From the NCBI GenBank assembly GCA_903910555.1, contig CAIVZZ010000019.1:43235-107234 (forward strand): a DNA stretch of 64,000 nt, read 5' to 3'. Made by a program: the position numbers and the translations under genes. The DNA comes from an uncultured Gemmatimonadota bacterium (GTDB lineage Bacteria > Gemmatimonadota > Gemmatimonadetes > Gemmatimonadales > Gemmatimonadaceae). Under the pieces are notes generated by a model. That model ran no database searches and was not told where the DNA came from. It worked only from the letters and a program-made list of their open reading frames with translations. Each line of letters begins with the position of its first letter. The stretch's first letter is position 1. This document shows, piece after piece, positions 17,699 to 25,996 of this stretch.

Positions 17699-18523
17699 AT
17701 GAGCTTCACGGTTCTCGGATCACTGCGTCGTCTCGACGAAAGCCGTCACCGCGCCGAACTGTATCGGGCATGGAGCATCGGACTCGCGGCCGGATTGACG
17801 TCGAATGTGGCGCTCGACCATATGGGCCGGATCGCATTCCCATCGGTCGAGGAAGCGCGGCGCTATCTCGTGGTCGGCACGGGACAGGGAAAATCGGTCA
17901 CCGCGCTCGTGAAGGCCCGCCCGAATCTGCTTGCGCCGTTCGAGGGCGCTGTGCTCACCGCCGGCGATGAAAGCGGAACGCTGAACCAGTCGCTGCAGTT
18001 GCTCACGAACTTCTACGCCGGCGAGTTCAAGCGGGCACTCAAGATTCGAAACTCCATGCTCTACCCGGTTTTTGCGGGGCTCGTCGCGTCATTCGGTCTG
18101 CCGTTCGTGGTGCTGCACAAGAGTCCGGTCAAAACGTATGTAACCGCGATCATCGTGCTGCTCGTCGCGTTCTTGCTCATGGGCGGCGTGTTCATTTCGA
18201 TTCTCGCGTCGATTTTACTCAACACGCGTGCCATGTCTCGCGCACGCTTCGCGCGCGTGCTGTCATCGACGATCGAGGCCGGACTCCCGCTGGGCCGCGC
18301 AATCCGTCTGTCTGTGGATGCGTCGGGAAACAGGGGATTGCTCGAGCATATCAAGAAACGCTCGGAGCGCGAACTCTCGACTACGCCGCTCGCAAAAATA
18401 TTCGAGGGGTGCGAAGACATTCCCGCGGCGCTTCTGTCACAGCTAATGATCGCCGACGCGACCGGCGACTATAAGAACACCCTCGTCGCCTACGCCCGCG
18501 ACCTGGAGCTACGCGAGAAGTAA
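17699..18523 (+). CDS. GspF/PilC-like type II secretion F-domain protein
   Basis: A 274-residue protein with a single T2SF domain plus a partial second. The first part has YRAWSIGLAAGLTSNVALDHMG and the conserved FEGAVLTAGDESGTL, then two or three hydrophobic helices (about 120-180), then RARFARVLSSTIEAGLPLGRAIRLS. GspF and PilC normally have two complete repeats and about 400 residues, so this is short and divergent. The gene follows the lactate permease by 6 bases, with no other pilus or secretion genes nearby. It may work with an assembly machinery encoded elsewhere or have been repurposed. Confidence 0.8.
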   Translation: MSFTVLGSLRRLDESRHRAELYRAWSIGLAAGLTSNVALDHMGRIAFPSVEEARRYLVVGTGQGKSVTALVKARPNLLAPFEGAVLTAGDESGTLNQSLQLLTNFYAGEFKRALKIRNSMLYPVFAGLVASFGLPFVVLHKSPVKTYVTAIIVLLVAFLLMGGVFISILASILLNTRAMSRARFARVLSSTIEAGLPLGRAIRLSVDASGNRGLLEHIKKRSERELSTTPLAKIFEGCEDIPAALLSQLMIADATGDYKNTLVAYARDLELREK

Positions 18524-18575
18524 CCCCTCACGCCTCGCTGATCTTCCCCCTCATCCTTCGCCCGTCCCTGCAGTC
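18524..18575. repeat. intergenic repeat cluster between convergent genes
   Basis: The gap after the GspF-like gene consists of C/T-rich words. 18547-18570 matches the 24-base word at 1967 (21/24), and 18535-18554 matches the 20-base unit repeated at 62715-62757 (17/20). It separates two convergent genes. Confidence 0.55.
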
Positions 18576-19673
18576 TTAAGGCCTTCCCCCGGCCTTCCAC
18601 TCCGGCTTCGGCCCATCCGTCAGCAGCCTCACTGCCTTGGCCCCTGCATTGATCACGCCGGCCATGTGTACGAAATCGACCTTCGTTATGTCGTCCGACG
18701 GTTGGTGATAGTCGCTGTGCAAGTTGAATGATGAAAGCGTGTGCGCCGGAATCCCGCGCATCGCGAACGCGATGTTGTCGCTGCGTTCAAAGAACCGCTG
18801 ATCCAGGCGTTTGTCCGGCACGATCGGAATTCCGTTCGCCGCGAGTTCGTCACCCATCGTCGAGCGCTCGTATCCCGTGAGCCACGCGCGACCGACGCCG
18901 CCGGCGAGTGAGTCCGGGCGGCCGATCATTTCGATTTCGAGATTTGCAGCCATTTGCTCGAGTGGAATGGCCGGATGCGCGATGTACCAATTGGTGCCGA
19001 GCAGTCCGACTTCCTCACCCATCATCGCCGCGAACACCACCGTGCGCTTCGGTTTCGGTCCCTTGAGCATCTGCCGCGCGATCTCGAGAACCGCGGTGAC
19101 GCCGGACGCGTCGTCGTCAGCGCCGTTATAAATCGAGTCGCCTTTCACCGGGCGGCCAATGCCGAGGTGGTCATAGTGGCCGTCGACGAGCACGTACTCG
19201 CTTTTCAGTTTGGGATCTGAGCCGCGGATCACACCGATCACATTCACGGCCGGACGGCGCCGCGACGCCGGCACCGAGTCCAAATCCGCGAAGCTCGGGT
19301 GCACGCGCAGTGCGGCGCGCAACGGACCGTCCATTGGAACGGCGATCATCTTGGTGCTGTCCTGCGGATTTCGAATGCGCCGCATCGGCTTCATCGAGTC
19401 GACGGCGAGCGGCACACGCTGAAAATATCCGCTGTCGCCAAGCGGCTCGAGCCCGATCTTTTTCATCTCGCCCGCGATGTACCGCGCCGCGCGCTGTCCT
19501 CCGGGCGATCCGCTCGCGCGCCCCTCCATCGAATCGTCTGCGAGCGCGGAGAGAATGCGCCGAACGTCGGCAGGCGTCGTGGTCGGGCCACCCTGAACCG
19601 GAGTGGAACTGCTCGCGGTTAGTCCAGCCACCGCGGCGAATGCGAGCAGAACAGCGGAGAGTCGTTTCGTCAT
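18576..19673 (-). CDS. secreted M28-family zinc aminopeptidase
   Basis: Exported metallopeptidase of 365 residues. The signal peptide is MTKRLSAVLLAFAAVAGL. A co-catalytic zinc site is visible: His and Asp in VDGHYDHLG, Asp in YNGADDDASG, Glu-Glu in MMGEEVGLLG, Asp or Glu in EIEMIGRPD, and His in NLHSDYHQPSDD. The N-terminal part has the PADVRRILSALADDSMEGRASGS stretch typical of bacterial M28 enzymes with a PA-like insertion. Probably periplasmic or extracellular aminopeptidase. The start is the ATG at the signal peptide; a long in-frame extension upstream overlaps the divergent acyltransferase and was rejected. Confidence 0.92.
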   Translation of the reverse strand: MTKRLSAVLLAFAAVAGLTASSSTPVQGGPTTTPADVRRILSALADDSMEGRASGSPGGQRAARYIAGEMKKIGLEPLGDSGYFQRVPLAVDSMKPMRRIRNPQDSTKMIAVPMDGPLRAALRVHPSFADLDSVPASRRRPAVNVIGVIRGSDPKLKSEYVLVDGHYDHLGIGRPVKGDSIYNGADDDASGVTAVLEIARQMLKGPKPKRTVVFAAMMGEEVGLLGTNWYIAHPAIPLEQMAANLEIEMIGRPDSLAGGVGRAWLTGYERSTMGDELAANGIPIVPDKRLDQRFFERSDNIAFAMRGIPAHTLSSFNLHSDYHQPSDDITKVDFVHMAGVINAGAKAVRLLTDGPKPEWKAGGRP

Positions 19674-19731
19674 GCGATTGAATTTCACGGGAAACCTTGC
19701 CCCGCGCCAGCCGGAATCGCACAATGCGGCG

Positions 19732-20331
19732 ATGCCAATTGTCCCGGTCACCGTACCGCCCCTCGGCGACGCCGTCGCGAGGCGAGGCAACGCGCTCACG
19801 CGTGCGCTCGCCACGACCGCCATGCGGCTAACCGGCTGGCGGATCGAGGGCACGTTTCCCAACGTGCCGCAATTCGTCGTCATAGTGGCGCCCCACACGT
19901 CGAACTGGGATTTCTTCGTGGGCGTCATGGTGATGTTCGCGATCGGATTTCGCGGCACGTTTCTCGGCAAGCACACGCTCTTTCGCTGGCCGGTCAGCGT
20001 TGTGATGCGCTGGCTCGGTGGCGTTCCGGTGGATCGCTCTTCTTCGCACAACGTGGTGCAACAGACCATCGACTACTTCGAGTCGCGACCGCAGCTGCTC
20101 CTCGCGCTCTCGCCCGAGGGAACGCGCAAGAAACTTCCCGCGTGGCGCACCGGATTCTGGTACGTCGCGAAGGGTGCGGGCGTGCCGATCGTGCCGGCGG
20201 CGTTCGACTATCCGGCAAAGCGGGTCCGGATATTCTCGCCGATCCAACCCGGCGAGGATATCGCCGCCGATATCGCAAAGTTGCAAACGCACTTCAACGC
20301 GCAGATGGCGCGGCACCCGGAGCGGTATTGA
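19732..20331 (+). CDS. lysophospholipid (1-acylglycerol-3-phosphate-type) acyltransferase
   Basis: PlsC-like acyltransferase of 199 residues. The NHxxxxD catalytic motif appears as APHTSNWDFF, followed by a GKHTLFRWP block, the VDRSSS region and the phosphate-contact motif LSPEGTRKK, then IVPAAFDY. It would acylate a lysophospholipid or related glycerolipid at the cytoplasmic membrane face. The chosen start MPIVPVT gives a normal short N terminus; upstream in-frame residues overlap the divergent M28 gene. Its stop overlaps the next start (TGATG), so the pair is coupled. Confidence 0.88.
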   Translation: MPIVPVTVPPLGDAVARRGNALTRALATTAMRLTGWRIEGTFPNVPQFVVIVAPHTSNWDFFVGVMVMFAIGFRGTFLGKHTLFRWPVSVVMRWLGGVPVDRSSSHNVVQQTIDYFESRPQLLLALSPEGTRKKLPAWRTGFWYVAKGAGVPIVPAAFDYPAKRVRIFSPIQPGEDIAADIAKLQTHFNAQMARHPERY

Positions 20332-20756
20332 TGGAGCTCTTCACCGCTCCGCGCCCGGACCATTCGCCGCCCGAAGGGCTCAGCAGCGAAGAACTCGCGC
20401 AGGCGATCGACTCGCTGAGCCGCAAACTGCGCTCCGTGCGAGCGTCGCTGCGCACCGCGCGGCTCGCCGGACTGGCCGTTTTCGTGCTGATCATCGGGAT
20501 CGGCTTCATCCTGCTCTGGGTGGGTCCCGAACCATTCCTGCCGCGAATCTTCGAGAGCGGTGACGTGGTGACCGTCCCGACGTTGCTCGGGTGGTGGATG
20601 GCGGTGATTCTCGCCGCGCTGTTTGTCGGCATCGTGAGCTACCGGGTCTTCGCGCACCGCCAGCAGGTTGTGCGTGGCTGGGTACACAAGTCGCACGATC
20701 TCGAGCGCAGACTGGATCACGCGGAGTCGGAGGCGCGCCGCCGCACGAAAGCGTAG
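20331..20756 (+). CDS. small two-helix membrane protein of unknown function
   Basis: A 141-residue protein: a charged N-terminal helix (EELAQAIDSLSRKLRSVRASLRTAR), two transmembrane segments (about 46-66 and 88-107) separated by a short loop, and a highly charged C-terminal helix likely to form a coiled coil (SHDLERRLDHAESEARRRTKA). It is coupled by overlap to the acyltransferase upstream and 12 bases from the histidine kinase downstream. No family recognised; a structural or regulatory partner of one neighbour is a guess. Confidence 0.7.
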   Translation: MELFTAPRPDHSPPEGLSSEELAQAIDSLSRKLRSVRASLRTARLAGLAVFVLIIGIGFILLWVGPEPFLPRIFESGDVVTVPTLLGWWMAVILAALFVGIVSYRVFAHRQQVVRGWVHKSHDLERRLDHAESEARRRTKA

Positions 20757-20768
20757 TTTGATAGGGAT

Positions 20769-23087
20769 ATGACAGGCGTTGCGGCCAAAGCACTCCAGAG
20801 CGCCGGCACCCGGCGGCCCCTTTTTATAGGGATCGTGTACGGGCTGACGGTGATTGCCACCACCGGAATCATCGGCGGCACGGTGCTCATCGCGACACGT
20901 CAGGTCCTGCTCGACAACGAACGCGAATATCTCCGCGCGAGCGCGAAAACGGCGGCCGCGATCATCGACGCCGATCTCCTGGCGTCGATCACGCGCCCGG
21001 ATCAGGAACATTCGCGCGAATACGCGGCCGCGGTGCGCCCGCTCTTCGCGCTCGACAGCGTCGACAACTCCATCGTCCATATCTCAACCGCGATCGTGCA
21101 TGGCGACTCGATGCACGTTGTGCTCGATGCGTCGGCGGTCGGAGCGCACAGTCCCGACGGCCTCCTCGCGCACAAAAACGTCGGCACTGCCTTGGTCGCG
21201 ACGCCGGAGGCGCAGCTCGCCTGGGCCGCAAAGAAGACGTACGTCTCTGAAAAGCAAACGGCATCGTCGTGGGGCGACGCACTCGACGCGAGCGCGCCGC
21301 TGCTCGCGCACGACGGGCGCCTTGTTGGTGTCGTCAACCTCACCCTGAGCCTCGATCACTACCGCGCGCAGATCAAGCAGCTCGACAACATCGTGTTTAT
21401 CGGCGGTGCGATCGGCGTGCTGCTCGCATGGCTCAGCGGACTCGCAGCGTATCGCGTGGAGCGCTCACGGCGCGCGGCAGAAATCGAACTCACCAACGCC
21501 AAGCTCGCCGCCGAGGCGAGCGCGAGTGCGAAAGGCGAGTTCCTCGCCAACATGAGCCACGAAATCCGCACGCCGCTGCACGGCGTGCTCGGCATGAGCG
21601 AAGCGATGCTCGGCTCCGTGCACACCGAGGCGGACCGGCGCTCGCTTGAAGTGATCAACAAGTCGGCGTCGTCGCTGCTCGTGATCCTCAATGACATTCT
21701 CGACTATTCCAAACTCGAGGCGGGCCGTGTCGAGCTGGTGAACGCGCCGTTCGATCCGCGTGCGCTCGTAGACGACGTCGTCGATCTGTTCGCCGTGAAA
21801 GCGTCGGAGCAGGGGCTGGAGATCGCCGTGCGCGAATCGCTGCGCGCCGAACGCTGGCCGCTTGGCGACGCGTCGCGGCTGAAACAGGTGTTGCTCAATC
21901 TCGTCGGCAACGGCGTGAAATTCACCGCCGCTGGAAGCGTCCGGATCGACCTCGAGAGCGTGATGATCGGCCGCAAAACCATCGCGGTCCGTGTTGCGGT
22001 GCGCGACACCGGAATCGGCATCGCGCCGGAAACACAGCAGCGCTTGTTCGAACAGTTCGAACAAGGCGAGGCGTCCACGTCGCGGCGCTTCGGCGGCACC
22101 GGTCTCGGACTCGCCATCTCACGCCAGCTCGTGATGCTCATGGGCGGAACGCTCACCGTAAAGAGCACTCTCGGTGAAGGATCGGAGTTCTGCGTCGATC
22201 TCCAGCTCCCGATTTCATCCGTCACGCGTGAACAGTCGCTCGCGCCGAAGCTTCCGGTTGGCGCGCGCGCGCTGGTGTGCTGCGCGCTGCCGCTCACGCG
22301 CGAGGCCGTGATCGCAATGCTCACGCGCGCCGGCGTTACCGCGGAGCCGGCTGCATCGCAGGAGGCTGCGGTTGCGCGGCTCAAGTCAGGTGCACGTTTC
22401 TCGTGCGTGTTTGCGGACGCGCCGCAAGCGGGCGATCCCGCGCCGTCGCCGTTCGCCAACGGCGCGGTGCCGCTGATCCTGATCACCGCGCTCCACGAGC
22501 CGCTGAACAATTCGGCGCTCTCGACTCTGGGCGCAGCCGGTCAGCTCCGCCGCCCGGTTCGCGAGGATCACCTCGATGCGATCCTTGTCGATCTCTCGAC
22601 CGGCCGTCTTGGCGCGAAAGTAAAGGAGCCGACGGGCGCGGCCGCCACCGGCGCAGCGCGCGAGGCATCGGCCGCACCTTCACGCATACTCGTCGTGGAT
22701 GACGTCGAGTTGAACCTGATGGTCGCGCGCGCAATGCTCGGATCGCTTGGCGCGAAAGTCACCAGTGCCGGCGGCGGTGCGCTCGCGCTCACTGAGCTCG
22801 CGCGCGAGCGCTTCGATCTCGTGCTCATGGACTGTCACATGCCCGAGATCGACGGTTATGAGGTCACACGGCGGGTGCGCCAGTCGACCGGGCCGAACGC
22901 AAAAACTCCGATCGTCGCGCTCTCTGCGAGCGCGTTTGAAGAAGACCGCCAGCGCGCGCTCGAAGCGGGCATGAACGACTTCGCTCCTAAACCAATCGAG
23001 CTCAACGGGTTGCGCGCGGTGCTGCAGACTTGGATTCCGGGCTACGAGTCCGGGCCCGAGAAAAAAGCCGCGTCTTCGGCCGCATAG
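20769..23087 (+). CDS. hybrid sensor histidine kinase with degenerate and intact receivers
   Basis: Membrane hybrid kinase of 772 residues. TM1 is about 19-43, a periplasmic sensor about 45-205, and TM2 about 207-228. HisKA has phospho-acceptor His264 in NMSHEIRTPLHG. The HATPase domain has the N box (LLNLVGNGVKF), G1 DTGIGI at 413-418 and G2 GGTGLGL at 442-448. Residues about 495-610 look like a receiver without the acidic pair and are probably inactive. The C-terminal receiver (638-755) is intact: VVDDVE, Asp688 in VLMDCHMP, Lys741 in APKPIEL. No HAMP or PAS domain is seen. The output regulator is not adjacent. Confidence 0.92.
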   Translation: MTGVAAKALQSAGTRRPLFIGIVYGLTVIATTGIIGGTVLIATRQVLLDNEREYLRASAKTAAAIIDADLLASITRPDQEHSREYAAAVRPLFALDSVDNSIVHISTAIVHGDSMHVVLDASAVGAHSPDGLLAHKNVGTALVATPEAQLAWAAKKTYVSEKQTASSWGDALDASAPLLAHDGRLVGVVNLTLSLDHYRAQIKQLDNIVFIGGAIGVLLAWLSGLAAYRVERSRRAAEIELTNAKLAAEASASAKGEFLANMSHEIRTPLHGVLGMSEAMLGSVHTEADRRSLEVINKSASSLLVILNDILDYSKLEAGRVELVNAPFDPRALVDDVVDLFAVKASEQGLEIAVRESLRAERWPLGDASRLKQVLLNLVGNGVKFTAAGSVRIDLESVMIGRKTIAVRVAVRDTGIGIAPETQQRLFEQFEQGEASTSRRFGGTGLGLAISRQLVMLMGGTLTVKSTLGEGSEFCVDLQLPISSVTREQSLAPKLPVGARALVCCALPLTREAVIAMLTRAGVTAEPAASQEAAVARLKSGARFSCVFADAPQAGDPAPSPFANGAVPLILITALHEPLNNSALSTLGAAGQLRRPVREDHLDAILVDLSTGRLGAKVKEPTGAAATGAAREASAAPSRILVVDDVELNLMVARAMLGSLGAKVTSAGGGALALTELARERFDLVLMDCHMPEIDGYEVTRRVRQSTGPNAKTPIVALSASAFEEDRQRALEAGMNDFAPKPIELNGLRAVLQTWIPGYESGPEKKAASSAA

Positions 23088-23152
23088 GATCATCGCCGGG
23101 CCCGCTGCGGCGCAGTCGGTACTTTTTTCAGTTTCGCGGAGTACATGTAGTT

Positions 23153-24958
23153 ATGCCCAACCGTGCCGCCGTACTGTTGCTCGCCGTGCTCGCGTCCGCT
23201 CCCTCCATTGCGCACGCGCAAATCCTCCGCGATCCGGGCAACGTTGCGTCGGCGCCGACGGATCCGAGTTCGCCATCCGGTGTGATTTCCGTCAAACGCG
23301 CGCAGGAACTGTTCGAGAGAATGCACCTCGACAGCCTGCCGAGCGCGCGGACGGGACGTCCCGCACAGTGCGACGAACAGGTCGGGAACGTCTGCTACTG
23401 GTACGACGAAAAAGCGCCCCCGTCACCGCTCGAGCCGCTGTCGATCAAGCGCCACCGCGACGACCTGATTTCACTGCTCGATTCCGCCGCCATCCACGCG
23501 CCGGCCGACCGATGGGCTGCCGAGCAGCGCGTTCGCTATCTGACCGACGCCGGCCGCTTCGACAGCGCGTACGCCGCGGCGAAAGAGTGCAAAGTCGGCG
23601 GCTGGTGGTGCGATGTGCTTCAGGGATTCTCGCTGCACCTGCTCGGCCGGTACGCAGAGTCCGAGAAGGCGTACAACCACGCGCTCACGCAGATGCTTCC
23701 GCGCGACCGCTGCGAGTGGCAAAGCATCGACCTGTTCATCGACGATGACACGCGGCAGCAGTACCGGCGCTTTCCCTGCGACAATCCCGGTCGCGTGGAG
23801 TTTGAAAATCGCGTCTGGTATTTCGCGCGCACGCTCTATTCGCTCGACGGCAACGATTCGCGCACGGAACACTTCGCGCGCAAGACGATGGAGATGATGC
23901 TGCGCGATGCGCCGGGCATCACCGTCACCGATTCGCAGGAAGACGATCTCGAACTGATGCTTCGCTTTGGCTGGCCGCGCGCATGGGGCGTCAGCATGTC
24001 GAGCAGCCGCTCGAGCGGATTCTCGATGGGACGGCCGCGCGGACCGGGCGGTGGCCGCGGGGAGGTCATCCGCGATGTCACGAGCTACGAACCAACTCCG
24101 GCGTACCGCTACGTGCCGCCGGGCTTCGTGCTGAACGATCCCGCACATTCTGATTCATCGAACTGGCGGCTGCAGCTTCCGCCGGTGATCGCGCGCTATT
24201 CGCCAACGTACGCGCTCTCGCTCACGCCGCTCGAACATCAGAAGGCGATGTTCAAGCGCGGCGATACCGCGCTCGTGGTGATGGCGTACGATGCGCGCGT
24301 GACGAAGCAGCTCGCGGGTGGAAAGCTCACGGCCGCACTGGTGGTGTCACCGAGTGAAAAACCGGCTGATTACGGCAAGATCATTCACGACGCGCCGGAA
24401 ACCGGAGTGCTCGTCGCCCGCGCGCCGTGGGGCCCGCTGCTGATGAGCGCGGAGGTGTACGATCCCGCGAAGCGCGCCGTGGCGCGTGCGCGTTACGGCG
24501 TGAACCCGCCGTTCGCCGTCGGCACGCGCGTCACGCTGTCGGACCTGCTCTTTTACAAACCATACGGCCACTTCCCGGTATCAGTGGAAGAGGCCGCACC
24601 ACACGCAGATCCCACCGAACGTTTGCACGCGAACGACAAGCTCGGCGTGTACTGGGAATCGTACGGGACCGATCCAAACGGCGAGAAGATGAAGATCTCG
24701 CTGACCGTCGTGCGCGAGGTTGAGGAGAGCGGATTCTTCAAACGCCAGGCGCAGGCACTGAAGCTTTCGCACGAAGCAACGCCGGTGGTGGTTTCGGTTG
24801 AGGATCTGTCTGCGCGCGGCGTGAGCACATCGCCGCGTTCACTCGAGCTCGATATTCACACGCTGACGAAGGGGTCGTACATCGTGCAGCTGGAGATCGA
24901 AGTTGCCGGCCAGTATGTCGTGCGGGCCGAGCACCGGATCGAGATTGTCGGACCCTGA
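23153..24958 (+). CDS. secreted protein with TPR-like region, unknown function
   Basis: A 601-residue exported protein with a signal peptide (cleavage near AHAQIL). An N-terminal helical part (about 60-260) resembles tetratricopeptide repeats (DRWAAEQRVRYLTDAGRFDSAYAAAKE, LHLLGRYAESEKAYNHALTQ). Several Cys could pair as disulfides. Next is a Ser/Gly/Arg-rich linker (SSSRSSGFSMGRPRGPGGG), then a C-terminal beta-rich region with Ig-like strands (GSYIVQLEIEVAGQYVVRAEHRIEIV). The overall layout recalls the large exported TPR/Ig proteins common in Gemmatimonadota. No catalytic residues recognised. The start was placed at the signal peptide ATG. The stop abuts that of the convergent DUF4159 gene. 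Confidence 0.78.
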   Translation: MPNRAAVLLLAVLASAPSIAHAQILRDPGNVASAPTDPSSPSGVISVKRAQELFERMHLDSLPSARTGRPAQCDEQVGNVCYWYDEKAPPSPLEPLSIKRHRDDLISLLDSAAIHAPADRWAAEQRVRYLTDAGRFDSAYAAAKECKVGGWWCDVLQGFSLHLLGRYAESEKAYNHALTQMLPRDRCEWQSIDLFIDDDTRQQYRRFPCDNPGRVEFENRVWYFARTLYSLDGNDSRTEHFARKTMEMMLRDAPGITVTDSQEDDLELMLRFGWPRAWGVSMSSSRSSGFSMGRPRGPGGGRGEVIRDVTSYEPTPAYRYVPPGFVLNDPAHSDSSNWRLQLPPVIARYSPTYALSLTPLEHQKAMFKRGDTALVVMAYDARVTKQLAGGKLTAALVVSPSEKPADYGKIIHDAPETGVLVARAPWGPLLMSAEVYDPAKRAVARARYGVNPPFAVGTRVTLSDLLFYKPYGHFPVSVEEAAPHADPTERLHANDKLGVYWESYGTDPNGEKMKISLTVVREVEESGFFKRQAQALKLSHEATPVVVSVEDLSARGVSTSPRSLELDIHTLTKGSYIVQLEIEVAGQYVVRAEHRIEIVGP

Positions 24959-25756
24959 TCAGTGGGTCAGGGCGTAGACGATAAAGTTCACGCCCATTTT
25001 GTACGCCTCGTTTGATTCCGCAACCGGCTTGAACCCGCGCGCCGAAAACTCCCAGTAGTTGGAGACATCGGTGTTGAAGTTGATCATCACCATCAGCCGT
25101 TTTTTCGGATCGTTGTCCTCGTAGACTCCGCGAAATATCGGACGGCCGCGGTCGTAATCCTGCGGCACGATGTCGAACGAGTTGATATCGAAAAACGAGT
25201 GGAAGATCGGATTGGCCGGCGTGAGATCCACCACACGGGCATCCGGCAGAACGCGTTTCATCTGCGTGGTGAAGGTCGCCCATCCCTGAAAGCTGTCGCG
25301 CCCGTCGTCACGGAAATCGTCGAAAATGATGAAGCCGCCCTTCTTGAGATATGCGCGGAGGCACTCGGCTTCCTTGTCGCTCATGCCCCAGTAGTCGGCC
25401 TCCGCCATGTACGCGACCGGGTATTTGAACAGCTGCGGGTCGTCCGGCGCGATCACCGTGCTGTGATCGAGCAGCGGGTGCAGCGCGCTGATCTCACTGA
25501 CGATGCGCATCAGATTCCGCTCGGAGTCCGGATAGCCGTGCGCCCACGCGGGCATGCCGCGGTAGTAGTAGCCGATCGGGCTGTTCGTCGTAAAACTGAG
25601 CCGCACCAGCGAGAAGCGGCCATCGTAAGGGATCTTCTCGATTGCGGGATCGACCCGGAACCCCGGATTGAACCCGCGCCCGCCCCGCTGCGCAACAAGC
25701 GGCGCGCTGAGAAGCGTGACCAACACCAGCGCGTGCGAAAGGCGACTCCGTAGCAT
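24959..25756 (-). CDS. secreted DUF4159 domain protein
   Basis: A 265-residue exported protein. The signal peptide (MLRSRLSHALVLVTLLSAPLVAQ) is followed by a Gly/Arg-rich stretch and a DUF4159 domain. That domain has the family hallmarks FSLVRLSFTTNSP, LMRIVSEISALHPLLDHS, DPQLFKYPVAYMAEADYWGMSDKEAE, LRAYLKKGGFIIFDDFRDD and the C-terminal GVNFIVYALTH. The fold is glutamine-amidotransferase-like without a known activity. The family is frequent beside MoxR/DUF58 clusters; this gene stands alone. Its stop codon directly adjoins that of the convergent gene, leaving no intergenic base. Confidence 0.88.
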   Translation of the reverse strand: MLRSRLSHALVLVTLLSAPLVAQRGGRGFNPGFRVDPAIEKIPYDGRFSLVRLSFTTNSPIGYYYRGMPAWAHGYPDSERNLMRIVSEISALHPLLDHSTVIAPDDPQLFKYPVAYMAEADYWGMSDKEAECLRAYLKKGGFIIFDDFRDDGRDSFQGWATFTTQMKRVLPDARVVDLTPANPIFHSFFDINSFDIVPQDYDRGRPIFRGVYEDNDPKKRLMVMINFNTDVSNYWEFSARGFKPVAESNEAYKMGVNFIVYALTH

Positions 25757-25916
25757 GGCTGAATCATACCCCCGATTTCAAAAGAGTGTACGGTGTCGTC
25801 CGCAGCTTGTCGCGTTCGCCGGCAGCGCAGAGTAACCGGCAAGAAGGCGCAGGAACAATGTTCCCGCGCGTTCAGTCTTAACATCTGGCGCCCCAACGCG
25901 TCATCACCGCGAATGA

Positions 25917-25955
25917 GGTTTGGTTTGCTTTGGGTTTGTTTTGGGTTTGTTTTGG
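25917..25955. repeat. T/G tandem repeat with 11-bp period
   Basis: In the 240-base divergent gap, GGGTTTGTTTT occurs twice in tandem at 25932-25942 and 25943-25953. A diverged unit (GGTTTGCTTT) comes before it and TTGG follows. It sits about 40-80 bases upstream of the M30-like lipoprotein start. Strong purine/pyrimidine skew is unlike the rest of the window. Confidence 0.7.
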
Positions 25956-25996
25956 CGCGACGAGGCGCGGATCTGCATTCCAGATTGGAGTCTTCG

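Noticed and set aside
19674..20069. Longer N terminus of the M28 peptidase
   Set aside because: The extension runs antisense through the acyltransferase gene and would hide the signal peptide.
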